Below, one piece after another: positions 22,930 through 33,859 of a stretch of 64,000 nucleotides of DNA. The DNA is from Dromiciops gliroides (Eukaryota; Chordata; Mammalia; Microbiotheria; Microbiotheriidae). The DNA lies in contig NC_057861.1 in NCBI RefSeq assembly GCF_019393635.1, forward strand, positions 303,139,468-303,203,467, written 5' to 3'. The notes beneath the pieces were generated by a model, which made no database searches, was not told where the DNA came from, and saw nothing but the letters and a program-made list of their open reading frames with translations. Numbering within the stretch: the first letter of the stretch is position 1; every line of letters begins with the position of its first letter. The translations under genes were made by a program, and so were the position numbers.

Positions 22930-24200
22930 TTTCTTTAAAAGATACTTCAATAACATTCTTTTCTTCTTTTTTTTAAACTACTCTATCTTCCTTCCCCAAT
23001 TACCACCCCCAATTGTTACAAGAGAGCCCTTGTAACAAATATATGTAGTCAAGCAAAAAAAAAAAAATTCCCACATTGTCCATGTTCAAAAAGTATGTGT
23101 CTCATTCTCCACCCTGAGTCCACTGCTCCCTTGTCAGGATATGGGTAGCATTATGTCATCAATCCTCTGCAATTCTGGTTGGTCACTGAGTTCTTAAATC
23201 TTTCAAAGTTGTTTTTCTTTATAATGTTGTTATTGTATAAGTTGTTTTCCCTGTTCTGCTCATGTCACTCCACATTAATTCAGATCTTCCAACTTCTCTC
23301 TGAAACCATCTTTCATCCTTTCTTAAAGTAAAATAAAATATCATCATATTCATATACAATAATTTGTTTAGCCCTTCCCCAATTCATGAGTACCCCCTTA
23401 GTTTCTAGTTCTTTGCTATATACAAGGAGCTGATATAAATATTTTTTTGTACAGATAGTCCTTTTCCTTTTTCTTGATCACTTTGGTGTATAGGCCTAGT
23501 GATGACTTATTAATGGGTCAAAGGGTTTGAACAATTTAGTGACTTAGGGACATAGTTCCAAATTGTTTCCAGAAAGATTGAACCAATTCATAGCTCCACC
23601 AACAGTGCATTAGTGTTCCTGTCTTTCCATAGGCCCCTCTAACAATTGTCATTTTTCTTTATTGTCATCTTTTTTAATCTGATGGAAATGAAGTGGAAAC
23701 TCGGAGTTACCTTAACTTAGCTTGCATTTCTCAAATTAATAGTGATCTGGAGTTTTTCATACAGTTGTTGATAAGTTGGAATTTTTCCTTTGAAAAAATG
23801 CCAGTTCATATACTTTGATCCTTTTTATGTATTGGGAAATGGCTCTTGTTCTTACAAATTTGAAGCATTTCCTTACATATCTTGGATCTGAGACCTCTAT
23901 CAGAGAAACTTGATTAAAATATTTTCCCCAATTACTTGTTTTGTTCTAATTTTATCTATGTTGGTTTTATTTGTGCAAAAACTTTCCATGTAATTAAAAT
24001 TTTCATTTTCTCTTTTGTGATCTTCTCTTTCCCTTGTTTGGTCACAAATTCTTCCCTTATCCATAGATCTGAAGAGTAATTTCTTCTTCGCTTTCATATT
24101 CTGCTTAAGATATCACCTTTTATGTCTGTAATTTATCCATTGGAAAGTTATCTTGGTATATGCTAATATTATTTTTGAGAGACATAGTTTGGGCCCTAGT
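22930..24200 (-). mobile_element. L1 3' region, long antisense copy
   Basis: Antisense L1 3' UTR and ORF2 C-terminal text, recognisable from 'TTCCCTGTTCTGCTCATGTCACTCC' and 'GGGTCAAAGGGTTTGAACAATTTAG'. Further marks are 'CCAACAGTGCATTAGTGTTCC' and 'ATCTTGGATCTGAGACCTCTATCAGAGAAACTTG'. It is heavily mutated, so old. Confidence 0.82.
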
Positions 24201-24206
24201 TTTTAA

Positions 24207-24475
24207 TCAGAGAGGCATCATGGTGCTGTGAAGAGAATTCTAGACTTGGACTCAAAAGGCATAGGTTCAAATTCTGACTTATTAAGCCTTGTGATTATGG
24301 GCTAGTCTCTGAGATTCCATTTTCTCATCTGTAAAATGGGCATGAGAGGCACGTAGTGAATATAATGCAAGCCTTGGAATAAGGAAAACCTATATTCAAA
24401 TCCTGCTTTGTCACTGTGGCTCTGTGGTCATGGAGAAGTCACTTAACCTTTCATCAACCCCACCCAAACACTAAA
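24207..24475 (+). mobile_element. Two tandem MIR-type SINE fragments
   Basis: 24207-24350 and 24355-24475 each carry a degenerate MIR head and core ('CTCATCTGTAAAATGGGCATGAG'; 'GGAGAAGTCACTTAACC'). Confidence 0.55.
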
Positions 24476-24617
24476 ATGATAAATTGCAGTACAGATACTG
24501 ATCTTCATGGGTAAATGGAGTCTCCTCACTGGCAGTTTTCTATACTAATGAAATCAGAGTTCTAGTCCAAATCATTACCACCACCACCACCATCAGCAGC
24601 TACAAAATAGTCTATTC

Positions 24618-24777
24618 AGGAGCAGCTAGGTGGCATAGTTCATAGAGCACCAGCCCTGAAGTCAGGAGGACTTGAGTTCAAATCCAGCCTCAGACACTTA
24701 ACACTTACTAGCTGTGTCACCCTAGGCAAGTCACTTAACCCTAATTGCCTCAACAAACAAACAAAAATAAAAATAAA
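24618..24777 (+). mobile_element. WSINE1-type SINE
   Basis: Sense SINE flanked by AGTCTATTC (24609-24617, 24778-24786). Confidence 0.93.
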
Positions 24778-24866
24778 AGTCTATTCCATTTTTAGATAGC
24801 TCCAATGGCTAAGGAAATTGGATGGTGTAGTAAACACAGCTCTGGACTTGATCAAGACCAGAATTC

Positions 24867-25005
24867 ATAGGGGGCAGCAAGGTCGCACACTGGCCCTGGA
24901 TTCGGGAGAACGTGAGTTCAAATCCAGTCTCAGACACTTGACACTTACAAGCTGTGTGACTTTAGGCAAGTCACTTAACACTCATTGCTCCACTCATTGC
25001 TCCAC

Positions 25006-25056
<51 letters not shown>

Positions 25057-25078
25057 GAAAGAAAGAAAGAAAAATAAT
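24867..25078 (+). mobile_element. WSINE1-type SINE with (GAAA)n tail
   Basis: Sense SINE flanked by ACCAGAATTC (24857-24866, 25079-25088). The CTCATTGCTCCA unit is doubled before the GAAA tail. Confidence 0.95.
25006..25072. repeat. (GAAA)n microsatellite
   Basis: Sixteen or more GAAA units grown from the SINE tail. Confidence 0.97.
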
Positions 25079-25329
25079 ACCAGAATTCGAATCCTGACTA
25101 AAGACATTAGCTGTGTGACCTCTGAGGCAAACTACTTTATCTCTCCCAGTCTCTGTTTCCCCAACTGTTAAATAGCAATAATAATAACAACACCCAGCTC
25201 CACAGCGTGTTTGTGAGGATCTAATGAGATAAAATATACAAAGAGCTTTGCAAATCTTAAAGTGCTACAGAAACTGCATGGAGACTTCTTGGACTCACTG
25301 TATAAATGTTAGCTACTATTTTTATTGCT

Positions 25330-25404
25330 TTTCCTTATGTGGAGTCAAAACCTGCCTTTCTGCAACTTCTCCCCATTGCTCCCACATCTGCAGAGTATCT
25401 AAAA
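25330..25404 (-). mobile_element. CR1/L3 LINE fragment
   Basis: 'CCTGCCTTTCTGCAACTTCTCCCCATTGCTCCCA' is antisense L3 3' text. The L1 at 25416 is inserted at its edge. Confidence 0.55.
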
Positions 25405-25415
25405 ATAGCCACTGT

Positions 25416-26757
25416 TTATGAGATTGTTATGGAATACTGTTGTTTTACGAGAAATGATATGGTTGAGAGGCTCCGAGGCTCGGTAGCTGTGAGTCCGGAT
25501 AGTGATGGCGACGGTAGCAACTATGGTCCGGACGGGGACTATGGTGGTTGCGGCCCCAGAAAGCAGTGGCAGGCTGGCAGGCGGCGGAGGTGGCAGTTCC
25601 CTGCCCGGGCCAGTAGGCAACAGCATGGAACGGGACGGCCCTGGGAACGGCGAACACGAAACTTGCGGGGCTCTTCGGGTGCGGCAGCTGCAGGTATCAT
25701 GAAGCTAATACCTGCTGTCGCGACAGGCCAGAAACTTGTCGCGACAGACGATCCCTCCCTCTTCCACCTGGCCCCCTTCTGGAACTGAGGACGCCTGGAA
25801 GTGCCCTTTTCTTTGCCTGTTGGGCAATACGTTGGGTGTCAGGATAGGTGTGGCCGATCTAGTTTGTTTTTCTGTCTTTGTCATCCATTTGGTCCCAGGG
25901 CTCGGGGGAGAATGACGGACATTTCTTGGGGAAGTGGGGGAAAGATATGCCGCCTCCGGATCTCGGCCCAGGCACCTTCGGAGGCCTTTGTGAGCAGCGG
26001 GTTTGTGCGGCCTGGTCAAGCCCTCGGCAGGAGGTGGAAGGCTCTGGAATTGCGGGAGGGGGGCGGCGACTGAGGAGCTTTTGGAGCTAGGAAGTGGCCT
26101 CTCGTCCTCCTTCCCCGCCCCCCGCCCCCAGAAGCTCCTTAGCCCATGGCTGTGATACTGCTGACGCTAGAGCTTCTCTGTTGACATGAAGCTCACTTAT
26201 GGAGGCCGTTTCACTGCTGGACAGCTCTAAGAATTAAAAGTTCTTTGCTCACGTCCAAGGGGGGGGGGGGAAGGAAGAAATGATAAACAGGATGCTCTTA
26301 GAAAAACCTGTAAAAACTTACATAAGCTGATACAAAGTGAAATGTACTGTGTACAAAGCAACAGCAATATTGTAAGATGATCGGCTGTGAATGACTTAGC
26401 TATTCTCAGCAATACAATGATCCCAGAAAACTCTGAAGGACTTAATGATGAAAAATACTATCCAACCCCAGACAAAGAACTGATGGTGTCTGGATACAGA
26501 TTGAAGCATGCTTTTTACTTTCTTTATTTTTCTCGAAGTTTTTTGTCTGTTTTCTTTCACAACATGACTAATATGGAAATATGTTTTGGATGACTACATA
26601 TGATATACTACCTATATTGAATTGTTTGCCTTCTTAATGAGGGGAGTGGGGAGGGAGGAAGGGAGAGAATTTGGAACTCAAAATTTTTAAAATGTCAAAA
26701 ATTATTTTTGCATGTAATCAGGGAAGAATAAAATACTAAACATTAAAAAAAAATAAG
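25416..26757 (+). mobile_element. L1 3' end, interrupted by an 816-bp insert
   Basis: 5'-truncated L1 flanked by an 11-bp duplication ATAGCCACTGT (25405-25415, 26758-26768). The ORF2 tail is cut after 'GGAATACTGTTGTTTTACG' and resumes at 26276 with 'AGAAATGATAAACAGGATGC', followed by the 3' UTR. Confidence 0.88.
25460..26275 (+). other. CpG-rich insert resembling a gene 5' end
   Basis: This 816-bp segment sits inside the L1 and is flanked by the 10-bp duplication AGAAATGATA (25450-25459, 26276-26285). It is GC- and CpG-rich, unlike its surroundings. An ATG at 25505 opens 63 codons to 25693 (MATVATMVRTGTMVVAAPES..., with a GGGGG run), ending CTGCAG followed by GTATCATG, a possible splice donor. 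After that it reads like intron. No A tail is present; the right end is a G11 run. I do not recognise the gene. The most likely reading is a copied fragment (promoter side, first exon, start of intron 1) of a housekeeping-type gene, here probably non-functional. Strand is taken from the open frame. Confidence 0.6.
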
Positions 26758-26999
26758 ATAGCCACTGTATACACCTTCCCTCACTGGCCCCCTCACCCCG
26801 CCCCCCCCACATACCTTCCCTTTGCAAGCTTAACATTGCTACTTCTTTCAACTGATACCCTGGGATGTGGTTTTCAATACCTTCACAGTATTACCCTACT
26901 TTTGGCATATTTAGATTTGTCAAAGTATTTCCCCAAACATGCCCCACCCCAATTGGATATAAACACACAGAATACCTCAGATCTAGGAATGTGAAGATA

Positions 27000-27180
27000 C
27001 TGTATAGTAGTGTATTTTAAAGAGCACTTAATTTGCCATCAAAAGTCCTTGGTTTGAATATCATCTGTTTGAATTACTGTGTGATCTTAACTTTTGTGGG
27101 ACTTAGTTTCCCTATATGTTCAGTGAGAAGGTTGGACTGGCTGAACCTTCCAACTGTAAGTTCTTTGATCTTAATCCCAT
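27000..27180 (+). mobile_element. MIR-type SINE
   Basis: Degenerate sense MIR: 'TTGCCATCAAAAGTCCTTGGTTTGAATATC', 'GTGTGATCTTAAC', 'AGTTTCCCTATATGTTCAGTGAG'. Confidence 0.55.
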
Positions 27181-27383
27181 GACCTTCCACATCCTTGATA
27201 GCTTTGGAGGGTATCTCACACTGTTTGCAGTTTACTAAAACACTGAAGTCTTCACAAAATCATAGCCATCAAAAGCTGGAAAGCACTTTAGAGGTCATTT
27301 AGTCCACTCATGACCAAATAAAAGTGACCTCTCCATATCCCTGACAATTGGTTACTCTGCTTGAGTGCTAGAAAATTCATTAA

Positions 27384-27429
<46 letters not shown>
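27384..27429. repeat. (TC)n microsatellite
   Basis: About 22 TC units forming the tail side of the adjoining antisense SINE. Confidence 0.95.
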
Positions 27430-27432
<3 letters not shown>

Positions 27433-27566
27433 GAGGCAATTGGGGTTAGGTGACTTGTCTAGGGTCACACAGCTAGTAAGTGTTAAGTGTCTGAGACTGG
27501 ATTTGAACTCAGGTCCTCCTGACTCCAGGGCCAGTGCTCTATCCACAGCACCACCTACCTGCCCCA
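27430..27566 (-). mobile_element. WSINE1-type SINE
   Basis: Antisense SINE. With its TC tail it is flanked by AATTCATTAATTCTC (about 27374-27388 and 27569-27583). Confidence 0.95.
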
Positions 27567-27599
27567 AGAATTCATTAATTCTCAGAGCAGTCAAATCAC

Positions 27600-28975
27600 T
27601 TTGGGACAACTGGATTGTTAGCCAGTCCCTGCCCCCCCCATATAAAGAATAAATCTGCCTCCCTAAAACTACTGCCCATTGCTCCTAGTTCTAGCTTCTG
27701 GGACCAATCACAATAAGGTCCCATATAGTGCATGTTAATCCTGCAAATACTTGAAAACAATTCTCATAGCTTGTACTTCAGCCTATTCTCTCTCTCTTTG
27801 GGGGCGGGGGGGGGGGGCAGGACAATTAGGGTTAACTGACTTGCCCAAGGTCACACAGCTAGTAAGTGTCAAGTGTCTGAGGCCAGATTTGAACTCAGGT
27901 CCTCCTGAATCCAGGGCCAATGTATCTACTGTGACACGTAGCTGCCCCCAGCCTATTCTCATTAAGCATGGTATCCAGTTCCCACAACATTCTTTTCATT
28001 CTCTTCTCTGAATGTAGTACCCAAATCTGAACACAATGCCCCAGATATGGGCTGACTAGGTCAGAATACTTCCCTTATTCTGTACTCAATCCCTTTATTG
28101 AAACAGTCTAAAATCATAGTCACTTTCTAGGTTGTTCTGCCCTACTGTTTTGACCCCTATTTCCCTGCAGTCTGCTTAAAAACCTTCATATCTTCTTTCA
28201 CAAGAAAATATTTTAAATTAATTCTTATTTCTATTTTGAATTTAACAAACACCCAATGGAATGGACAATTACATATTCGTATTAGAATAGAAAAAGATTT
28301 TACATAAAATTTCAGTTCTTCATTGTGTACAACTTGACTTCCTTCTGAAGTATTCAGTGTACCTTTCCAAACCGTACTGACGACTTGGCCTTCTTTCTGA
28401 CTTTCTTCTGGAATCACATCATCGTGCTAAGATAACCAAAACCTCTAGACACAGTGGCTTAACTAGCTTAGGTTTATTTATTTATGTTATTTATTATGCC
28501 TGATTTAGTTATACCTGCCCCATCAGCCACTTGTACCATTAATCTTTGGAAGCCAGGCAGGGAACCCTACATTTATCTCTATTACCTTTCATCTCATGAT
28601 ATTCAAGTCCATTTTTTTTTATCCAGTTGAGATTTCATTGGATCCTAAGTGTCATCGAAAGTATGGTATCCCTACTAGCTTTGAAGTATCTAAAAATGTG
28701 ATGCCTTCAATCCAAGTCATTGATAAAAGTGTTGATTTAACTGTTGAGAGTTAAGGGCAGTTCCCCGTGGCAATAAACTAGAGCCTCCTTTAAGGTTTTC
28801 ATGGATTCTTTAATTACTCTACTCAGTGGATCTAGTCATTCAGTCAGTTCTGAAGTCACTTTATTCTAATCTCACCCACATCTCTCTATCTCATCTACAA
28901 GGAAAACTTGAGAGACTTTGTCAACTCTTTGGTAAAGCCAGGTATCCTATCTACCAATCCATCGCACCTGTCCAA
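27600..28975 (-). mobile_element. CR1/L3 LINE, antisense, interrupted
   Basis: Antisense L3: 'TGCCCATTGCTCCTAGTTCTAGCTTCTGGGACC', then 'ACACAATGCCCCAGATATGGGCTGACTAGG'. Near 28900-28945 is the antisense of the LDFSKAFDKVS reverse-transcriptase motif ('GAGAGACTTTGTCAACTCTTTGGTAAAG'). It is split by a WSINE at 27797 and by an AT-rich stretch at about 28150-28600. Confidence 0.75.
27797..27948 (-). mobile_element. WSINE1-type SINE
   Basis: Antisense SINE inserted in the L3, flanked by CAGCCTATTCTC (about 27779-27790 and 27949-27960). A G-run lies at the tail side. Confidence 0.95.
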
Positions 28976-29162
28976 AAAAAAAAAACACACCAAAAAACGA
29001 AATGAATGAACTTATTGCAGCATTTGTGACCTATTCTTGATTCATTTATTACTTCATTAAACAATATTTACTGAGGGCTCACTATATGCAGAATACTATG
29101 CTAGGTGCTGAAGGAGTTCAGGAGTTCAGAAAAAACATGGTCCCTATTCCAATGGAACCTAT

Positions 29163-29445
29163 GGAGACAGCTATGTTGTAGTGGATAGAGCACTGTATTT
29201 GGAGGGAATTGGTAAGGGCAATGGGCCTGGACTCAGGAGGGTCTGAGTTCAAATCCTGCCTCAGATATTTACTAGCTGTGTGATCAAGTTACTTAAGCTC
29301 TATCAACCTCAGTTTCCTTATCTGTAAAGTATGGGTAATAACAACACCTACCTCATAGGGCTGCTGTGAGGATTAACTAAAATAGTATATATAAAGTTCT
29401 TCGCAAACCTTAAAGTGCTATATAAATGCTAGCTATTTTCTTTTC
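29163..29445 (+). mobile_element. MIR/MIR3 SINE, nearly full length
   Basis: Head 'AGCTATGTTGTAGTGGATAGAGCAC', core 'TTTACTAGCTGTGTGATC', and a 3' domain ending 'CTATATAAATGCTAGCTATTTTC', followed by (TTC)n. Confidence 0.8.
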
Positions 29446-29502
29446 TTCTTCTTCTTCTTCTTCTTCTTCTTCTTCTTCTTCTTCTTCTTCTTCTTCTTCT
29501 TC
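29445..29502. repeat. (TTC)n microsatellite
   Basis: About 18 TTC units after the MIR end. Confidence 0.96.
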
Positions 29503-30269
29503 ATTATTATTGAATTAGAAGAAAAATGAAGAACAATCCTGAGGTGCGTCCCTAGCATATTGAATTTTAAAGGATCTTACAGGTCACCTAATCCAAATCC
29601 CATTATTTTGCATATGAGACTGCTGTGGTGAAAGGACTTGTTTGTGGTCATACCAGGCATGAGGAGGAACACCAGGATTTGAAAACAGGTCTTTGGCACC
29701 AATCCCAGGTATTCAGAACCCAAGAAGATCATCAGGTAACCTTCTTGGAGGAGGTTGCAAGTCTAGGGAGCCTGGAAACTTCTGACTTACCCCATCATCT
29801 TCCCAGATGGCATCAGCACATTTCTAATCATCCTTAAAGGATGGGTAGAAATCGAACAGACAAAGAATGGGAAAGAAGGGAAACATTCCATACATTTGGA
29901 ATAGAATGAGCAAGGGGATGGAGGAGGTAAGAGAGAACCGGGCATTTTCAGGGGCCAGAGAGTTCAGTTTGGCTTGCATGTAGAGTTGAGCATGGAAGAA
30001 AGCAATAGGAGATAAGGCTAGGAAAGTAAGCTGGGACTAGATTATGGAAGGTTTTTAATTCCCAGGACAAAATTTGACCTTTACTTGGTAGACAATAGGA
30101 GTCACTGAAGATTTCCCAGCAGAGGAGTACCATGGGCACATCTGTGCAGAAGGAAGAGTATTCTGCCAGGTATATGGTGGATTGATTGCAGGGGAAAGAG
30201 AAATAAGACAGGGCAATCTGTTAGAAGGTTATTATATTAGTCTAGTGGTAGTAATAACAGCTAACCTTA

Positions 30270-30475
30270 TTGTATTATTACTAAGACGTAAAACGTGCTC
30301 TCTCTATGTTATCTCATTGGAACATTATAGCAAGCCTATGGGGATAGATGTGCTAGTTTTATTATTATTCTCATTTTACAGATGTGAAAACTAAGGCTCA
30401 GAGATGTTAAATGATACATTCACAAATCTAGTGTTTTCCTGACTTCAAATCCAACACACTATCCACTACCATGAA
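30270..30475 (-). mobile_element. MIR SINE
   Basis: Antisense MIR: 'TTATTATTCTCATTTTACAGATGTGAAAACTAAGGCTCAGAG'. Confidence 0.7.
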
Positions 30476-30534
30476 CTGGTATGACTAAAGAGAAGGAATA
30501 AAGGCAGGTATGAAGGATGTAGAGATAAATGTAG

Positions 30535-30735
30535 ATCTTTTGCCACACCTGGAGGAAGGAAGATTAGGGTTCAAATTTTTGCTCTGCTACTTACTACCTG
30601 AGTGATGCTGGATAATGCAACTACTCTCAGCCTCAGTTTCCACATCAGTAAAGTGAAGGGAACAATGTTTTCTACTACCTACTGTACAAAGTTGTAAAGA
30701 AAATGTTTTGTAAACTTTAAGTGTTCTTGTAACGG
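30535..30735 (+). mobile_element. MIR SINE
   Basis: Sense MIR: 'GGGTTCAAATTTTTGCTCTGCTACTTACTACCTG' and 'CAGCCTCAGTTTCCACATCAGTAAAGTG'. Confidence 0.65.
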
Positions 30736-30739
30736 AAAT

Positions 30740-31750
30740 TTCAGAGGTAGAATCAATCCTAATATCTATAGTACATGTTTTACTAGGTCATTGGGAGACT
30801 CAAACAAGATGAAGTTTATAAACTCTAAATTTCCCAATTTAAGAGCTGAATTGTGTTTGTGACCTAGAGAGAGGGAGCTTAAAGCTGCTATACATAGCAC
30901 CTTGCTATATCTACGAAAGCCAGAAGGTGGCAACCTAAGCTAGAGGCACACCGAATTGCTCAACTGATCATGTACAAATGCAAACAACCATTCATTTCCC
31001 TGGTGCTGAATTTGCCAATGCTCCATAATAACTCCCAAATAAAGCATTTCTTGTCTCAGTGGCTCACAATGTTCTCACTCACTTGGATTCCAATTTTACC
31101 TTCGTTCTCAAAATAGTACCAAAGAACTCATTAACTTTCCATAGGGGCTAAATTCAATTATTATAATAAAATTTATTATAATAAAATTTAACCCATTTGA
31201 ACCTAATTTGAAGTGAAATTGAAAAAAAGAAATGTGTTAGACTCTTTCTAGTAAGAGCTGAATTTTCAACTTTCTCATTCTTTCTTCTGGTCCCCTAAAG
31301 GGATAGAGGTACCTTCCTCCATTCATTTATTTGCATAGCTGACTCAGAATATCTTGATAACTGAGAGAAGTTGTAAGACCTCAACCCTACAAAGTCCTTT
31401 ACAATTTGTTGGACTGTAGGGTCCCCACCCCCTAAAATGGTGGTAAAGTAAGTCGATGATTAAGAAATGTCTGGAGTTAAAAAAGACTTTTAATGTTAGT
31501 AAGAGAGAGTCTCAGGACAGGGACATTGCTCCTGTTAGCAGGAAGAAGTCACTTCAAAAGACATACTGAATGCCTTAATCTAATTAGCTCATTTGATGGA
31601 CTGTGTTTCAAAAGAGTTTTGCCCCTGGTGCTGAGACAAAGAGACTCAGACAGACAGAAACAGATAGAGAAAGAGACTGTAGCTGAGGTCCAGTAGATCA
31701 AATGAGCTAGCACAACAGGGGAAGGGTTGAGGTGTGGGCAAAGAAGGAGA
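30740..31750. other. Intergenic, no recognisable feature
   Basis: Unique-looking DNA. A 16-bp AT-rich direct repeat (ATTATAATAAAATTT-like) lies at about 31158-31191. Confidence 0.4.
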
Positions 31751-31757
31751 AGGCGGG

Positions 31758-31905
31758 GCAGCAGCTAGGTGGCACAGTGGATAAAGTACCAGCCCTGGAT
31801 TCAGGAGGACCTGAGTTCAAATCTGAGTTCAGACACTTGACACTTATTAGCTGTGTGACCCTGGGCAAGTCACTTAACCCTCATTGCCCTGGGGGGGGGG
31901 GAAGA
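31758..31905 (+). mobile_element. WSINE1-type SINE
   Basis: Sense SINE, GCAGCAGCTAGGTGGCACAG head, near-consensus body, G-rich tail. Confidence 0.93.
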
Positions 31906-31954
31906 GGAGGGTAAGAAGAGACCTGTGGCCTTGCAATGGAGGCATCCTCATAAA

Positions 31955-32075
31955 CATGCGTATGGCACTTTACACTTAGCTTACTTGATCTTCATCAGAT
32001 GAGGAAACTGAGGCAAATAGCAGTTGTTACTTACCCAAAGCCACACAGCTAGTGTCTGAGGAAGGATTCAAAATC
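31955..32075 (-). mobile_element. MIR-type SINE
   Basis: 'ATGAGGAAACTGAGGCAAATAGCAG', 'CCAAAGCCACACAGCTAGTGTCTGAGG'. Confidence 0.6.
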
Positions 32076-32239
32076 ATTTTCCCTTTCATGTATGCTTCCA
32101 CATATGTTCCCTGTTTGTTCGAATCCTTAGGTATGACTTGGTCACAAACTTTCTATGTGCCACACACACTCCTCTCCCATGATTCCTATGCATATATAGT
32201 ATTTCCAATGATAGTGTGTGTGTGTGTTTATGGAAGAAT

Positions 32240-32400
32240 GAGTTCTGAGGGGGGGGGGGTTGGGTGGGGCAATGAGGGATAAGTGACTTGTCCAGGGTCA
32301 CACAGGTAGTAAGTGTCAAGTGTCTGAGGCAAGATTTGAACTCAGGTTCTCCTGAATTCAGGGCTGGTGCTTTATCCACTTTACCACCCAGCTGCCCCCT
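32240..32400 (-). mobile_element. WSINE1-type SINE
   Basis: Antisense SINE after a G-run. The 97-codon frame over it is a shadow. Confidence 0.92.
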
Positions 32401-32404
32401 GAGT

Positions 32405-33165
32405 ACTGAATTTTTGTGAGAGAATGTGTTTTCCCTACTCTTCTTACTACATTATTGCATTAAATTCCTTTGAATTGTGTCCTCTGTCTGGTCAATTAAA
32501 GTAAACCCATTGGTAAAGGCTCCTGAGCTATGGTTTTGAGTGGATACAGCTCCAAAGAGTACCTTGAAGCTGGAATAGCTTTTCTGGGAGCTCATTTCTG
32601 TTGTACTTTTGTAATAAATTCTTCCTTATTGGTCAGTCAGGTCCGTGATAACAGGCCCCTTAATAATCTTCACCTTTTGAAGAATAAAATAATTGCCATT
32701 CACATCTACCTCACCCTCTCTGCTAATTTAGATATTATGAACTGTCATAAGCCATTCATCCAGAGCAACTGTCCCCTAAGCCCCTTGGACGCAGGGACTA
32801 TAATGAATTTAGGGCAGGGGGAAGAAAAAAAAGCAAAAAAAATGAGCTAACTTCTCCCAAACTCTGTCATCTAAAGCTTCAGATTCAAGGCTATGCTCCT
32901 AATTAGCTGGGAGAATGTAGTTAGTTTGATGGAGCCATAATTGGCAGTATCAACAGCATTTATCATGTAACTGTGTTGTACAGAATGCTGCTTTGCCAGG
33001 CACTTCCAAGGAAAGGGAACATGCTGTTTGAGTCTCATCAAAGCACAAAGGAAAAATGCCTTTTATGAAGTCTTTCAGCTCAAGCTGAAGAGTTAGCAGC
33101 AACCCCCTCATTTCTTTCCTTGAAGACCAGTAGGCTTTCCCACTAGGTTTGCAAGATACTTTACA
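32405..33165. other. Unassigned unique sequence, candidate conserved noncoding DNA
   Basis: No repeat signature. About 32860-33120 is unusually free of low complexity and contains CCTAATTAGC, a homeodomain-like core. Conservation cannot be judged from one sequence. Confidence 0.25.
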
Positions 33166-33174
33166 GAGACCACT

Positions 33175-33370
33175 ATGATGTTGTTGTCATTGGTTTACTC
33201 TTGTTCTGGAAGAGGATCGTGACATCGGAGTGATGTCATGACTTGCAGTGAACTGGATTTAAGTGAGGGAGGGCTGTGTAAGGTCATCAACCTCACTCTC
33301 ACCTCCAGAGCCATCTTTGTCCAGTGGTGAGATACAGATCAGGACCACTGGAGATGGCTTCCTCCTTATA
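33175..33370 (+). mobile_element. Marsupial SINE 3' domain, family unnamed
   Basis: 'CTTGTTCTGGAAGAGGATCGTGACATC', 'GGATTTAAGTGAGGGAGGGCTGTG', 'AGATCAGGACCACTGGAGATGG'. An inverted relative lies at 51955-52115, so this is a dispersed family. Confidence 0.6.
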
Positions 33371-33489
33371 ACACCATGTTTTCATGGGTGCCATTGAAGT
33401 GATTCTCTTAGCCCAACAAAGCCAACATCAATGTTTTGATGCTGTTTGCCAAATACCTTGAATGGACACCTTACCTCAGAATCCACAGG

Positions 33490-33660
33490 ATCAGGGCATC
33501 TAACACTATAAAGGATCTTAGAGATAGGTAGTTTGACCACCTGATTTTAAGGATGAGGAGACTAATGGAGACATTAAGCAACTTGCCCAAGGTCACATAA
33601 CTTTGAAGGGTCAGATCCAGGATTGGGTTCAATCCTCACCTCTTACAGGATTCCTTTCCT
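33490..33660 (-). mobile_element. MIR-type SINE
   Basis: 'CTATAAAGGATCTTAGAGATAGG', 'GGATGAGGAGACTAATGGAGACATTAAGCAACTTGCCCAAGG'. Confidence 0.6.
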
Positions 33661-33859
33661 TCCACCTTCCCACTCCTCCACCCCCAGCCACTAGTGCCTA
33701 CTTCATATTCTTAACAAAATTACCTTGTATTCCTTATACATATTTAAGGAGGGCTGATAGAGGCCCACCACACATATATTTTGTATTTATTTATATGTGG
33801 ACATGTTGTTTCCCTCATAGAAATGTAAGTTCCCTGGGGGTAAGAACTGTTTATTTTTT

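Larger units (their letters stand above)
24815..25325 (+). mobile_element. MIR3-type SINE split by a WSINE
   Basis: Head 'GGATGGTGTAGTAAACACAGCTCTGGACTTG' before the WSINE. It resumes 'GAATTCGAATCCTGACTAAAGACATTAGCTGTGTGACC' after it and ends near 'ATAAATGTTAGCTACTATTTTTATTGC'. Confidence 0.75.

Noticed and set aside
24818..25171. 117-codon frame with KERKKERKK repeats
   Set aside because: SINE core plus (GAAA)n tail.
25306..25788. 160-codon frame as a functional gene
   Set aside because: Its first part is MIR, CR1/L3 and L1 sequence. Only 25505-25693 resembles a real first exon, and it sits in an insert within an L1.
33175..33370. Possible unique conserved element
   Set aside because: An inverted relative at 51955-52115 shows it is an interspersed repeat.
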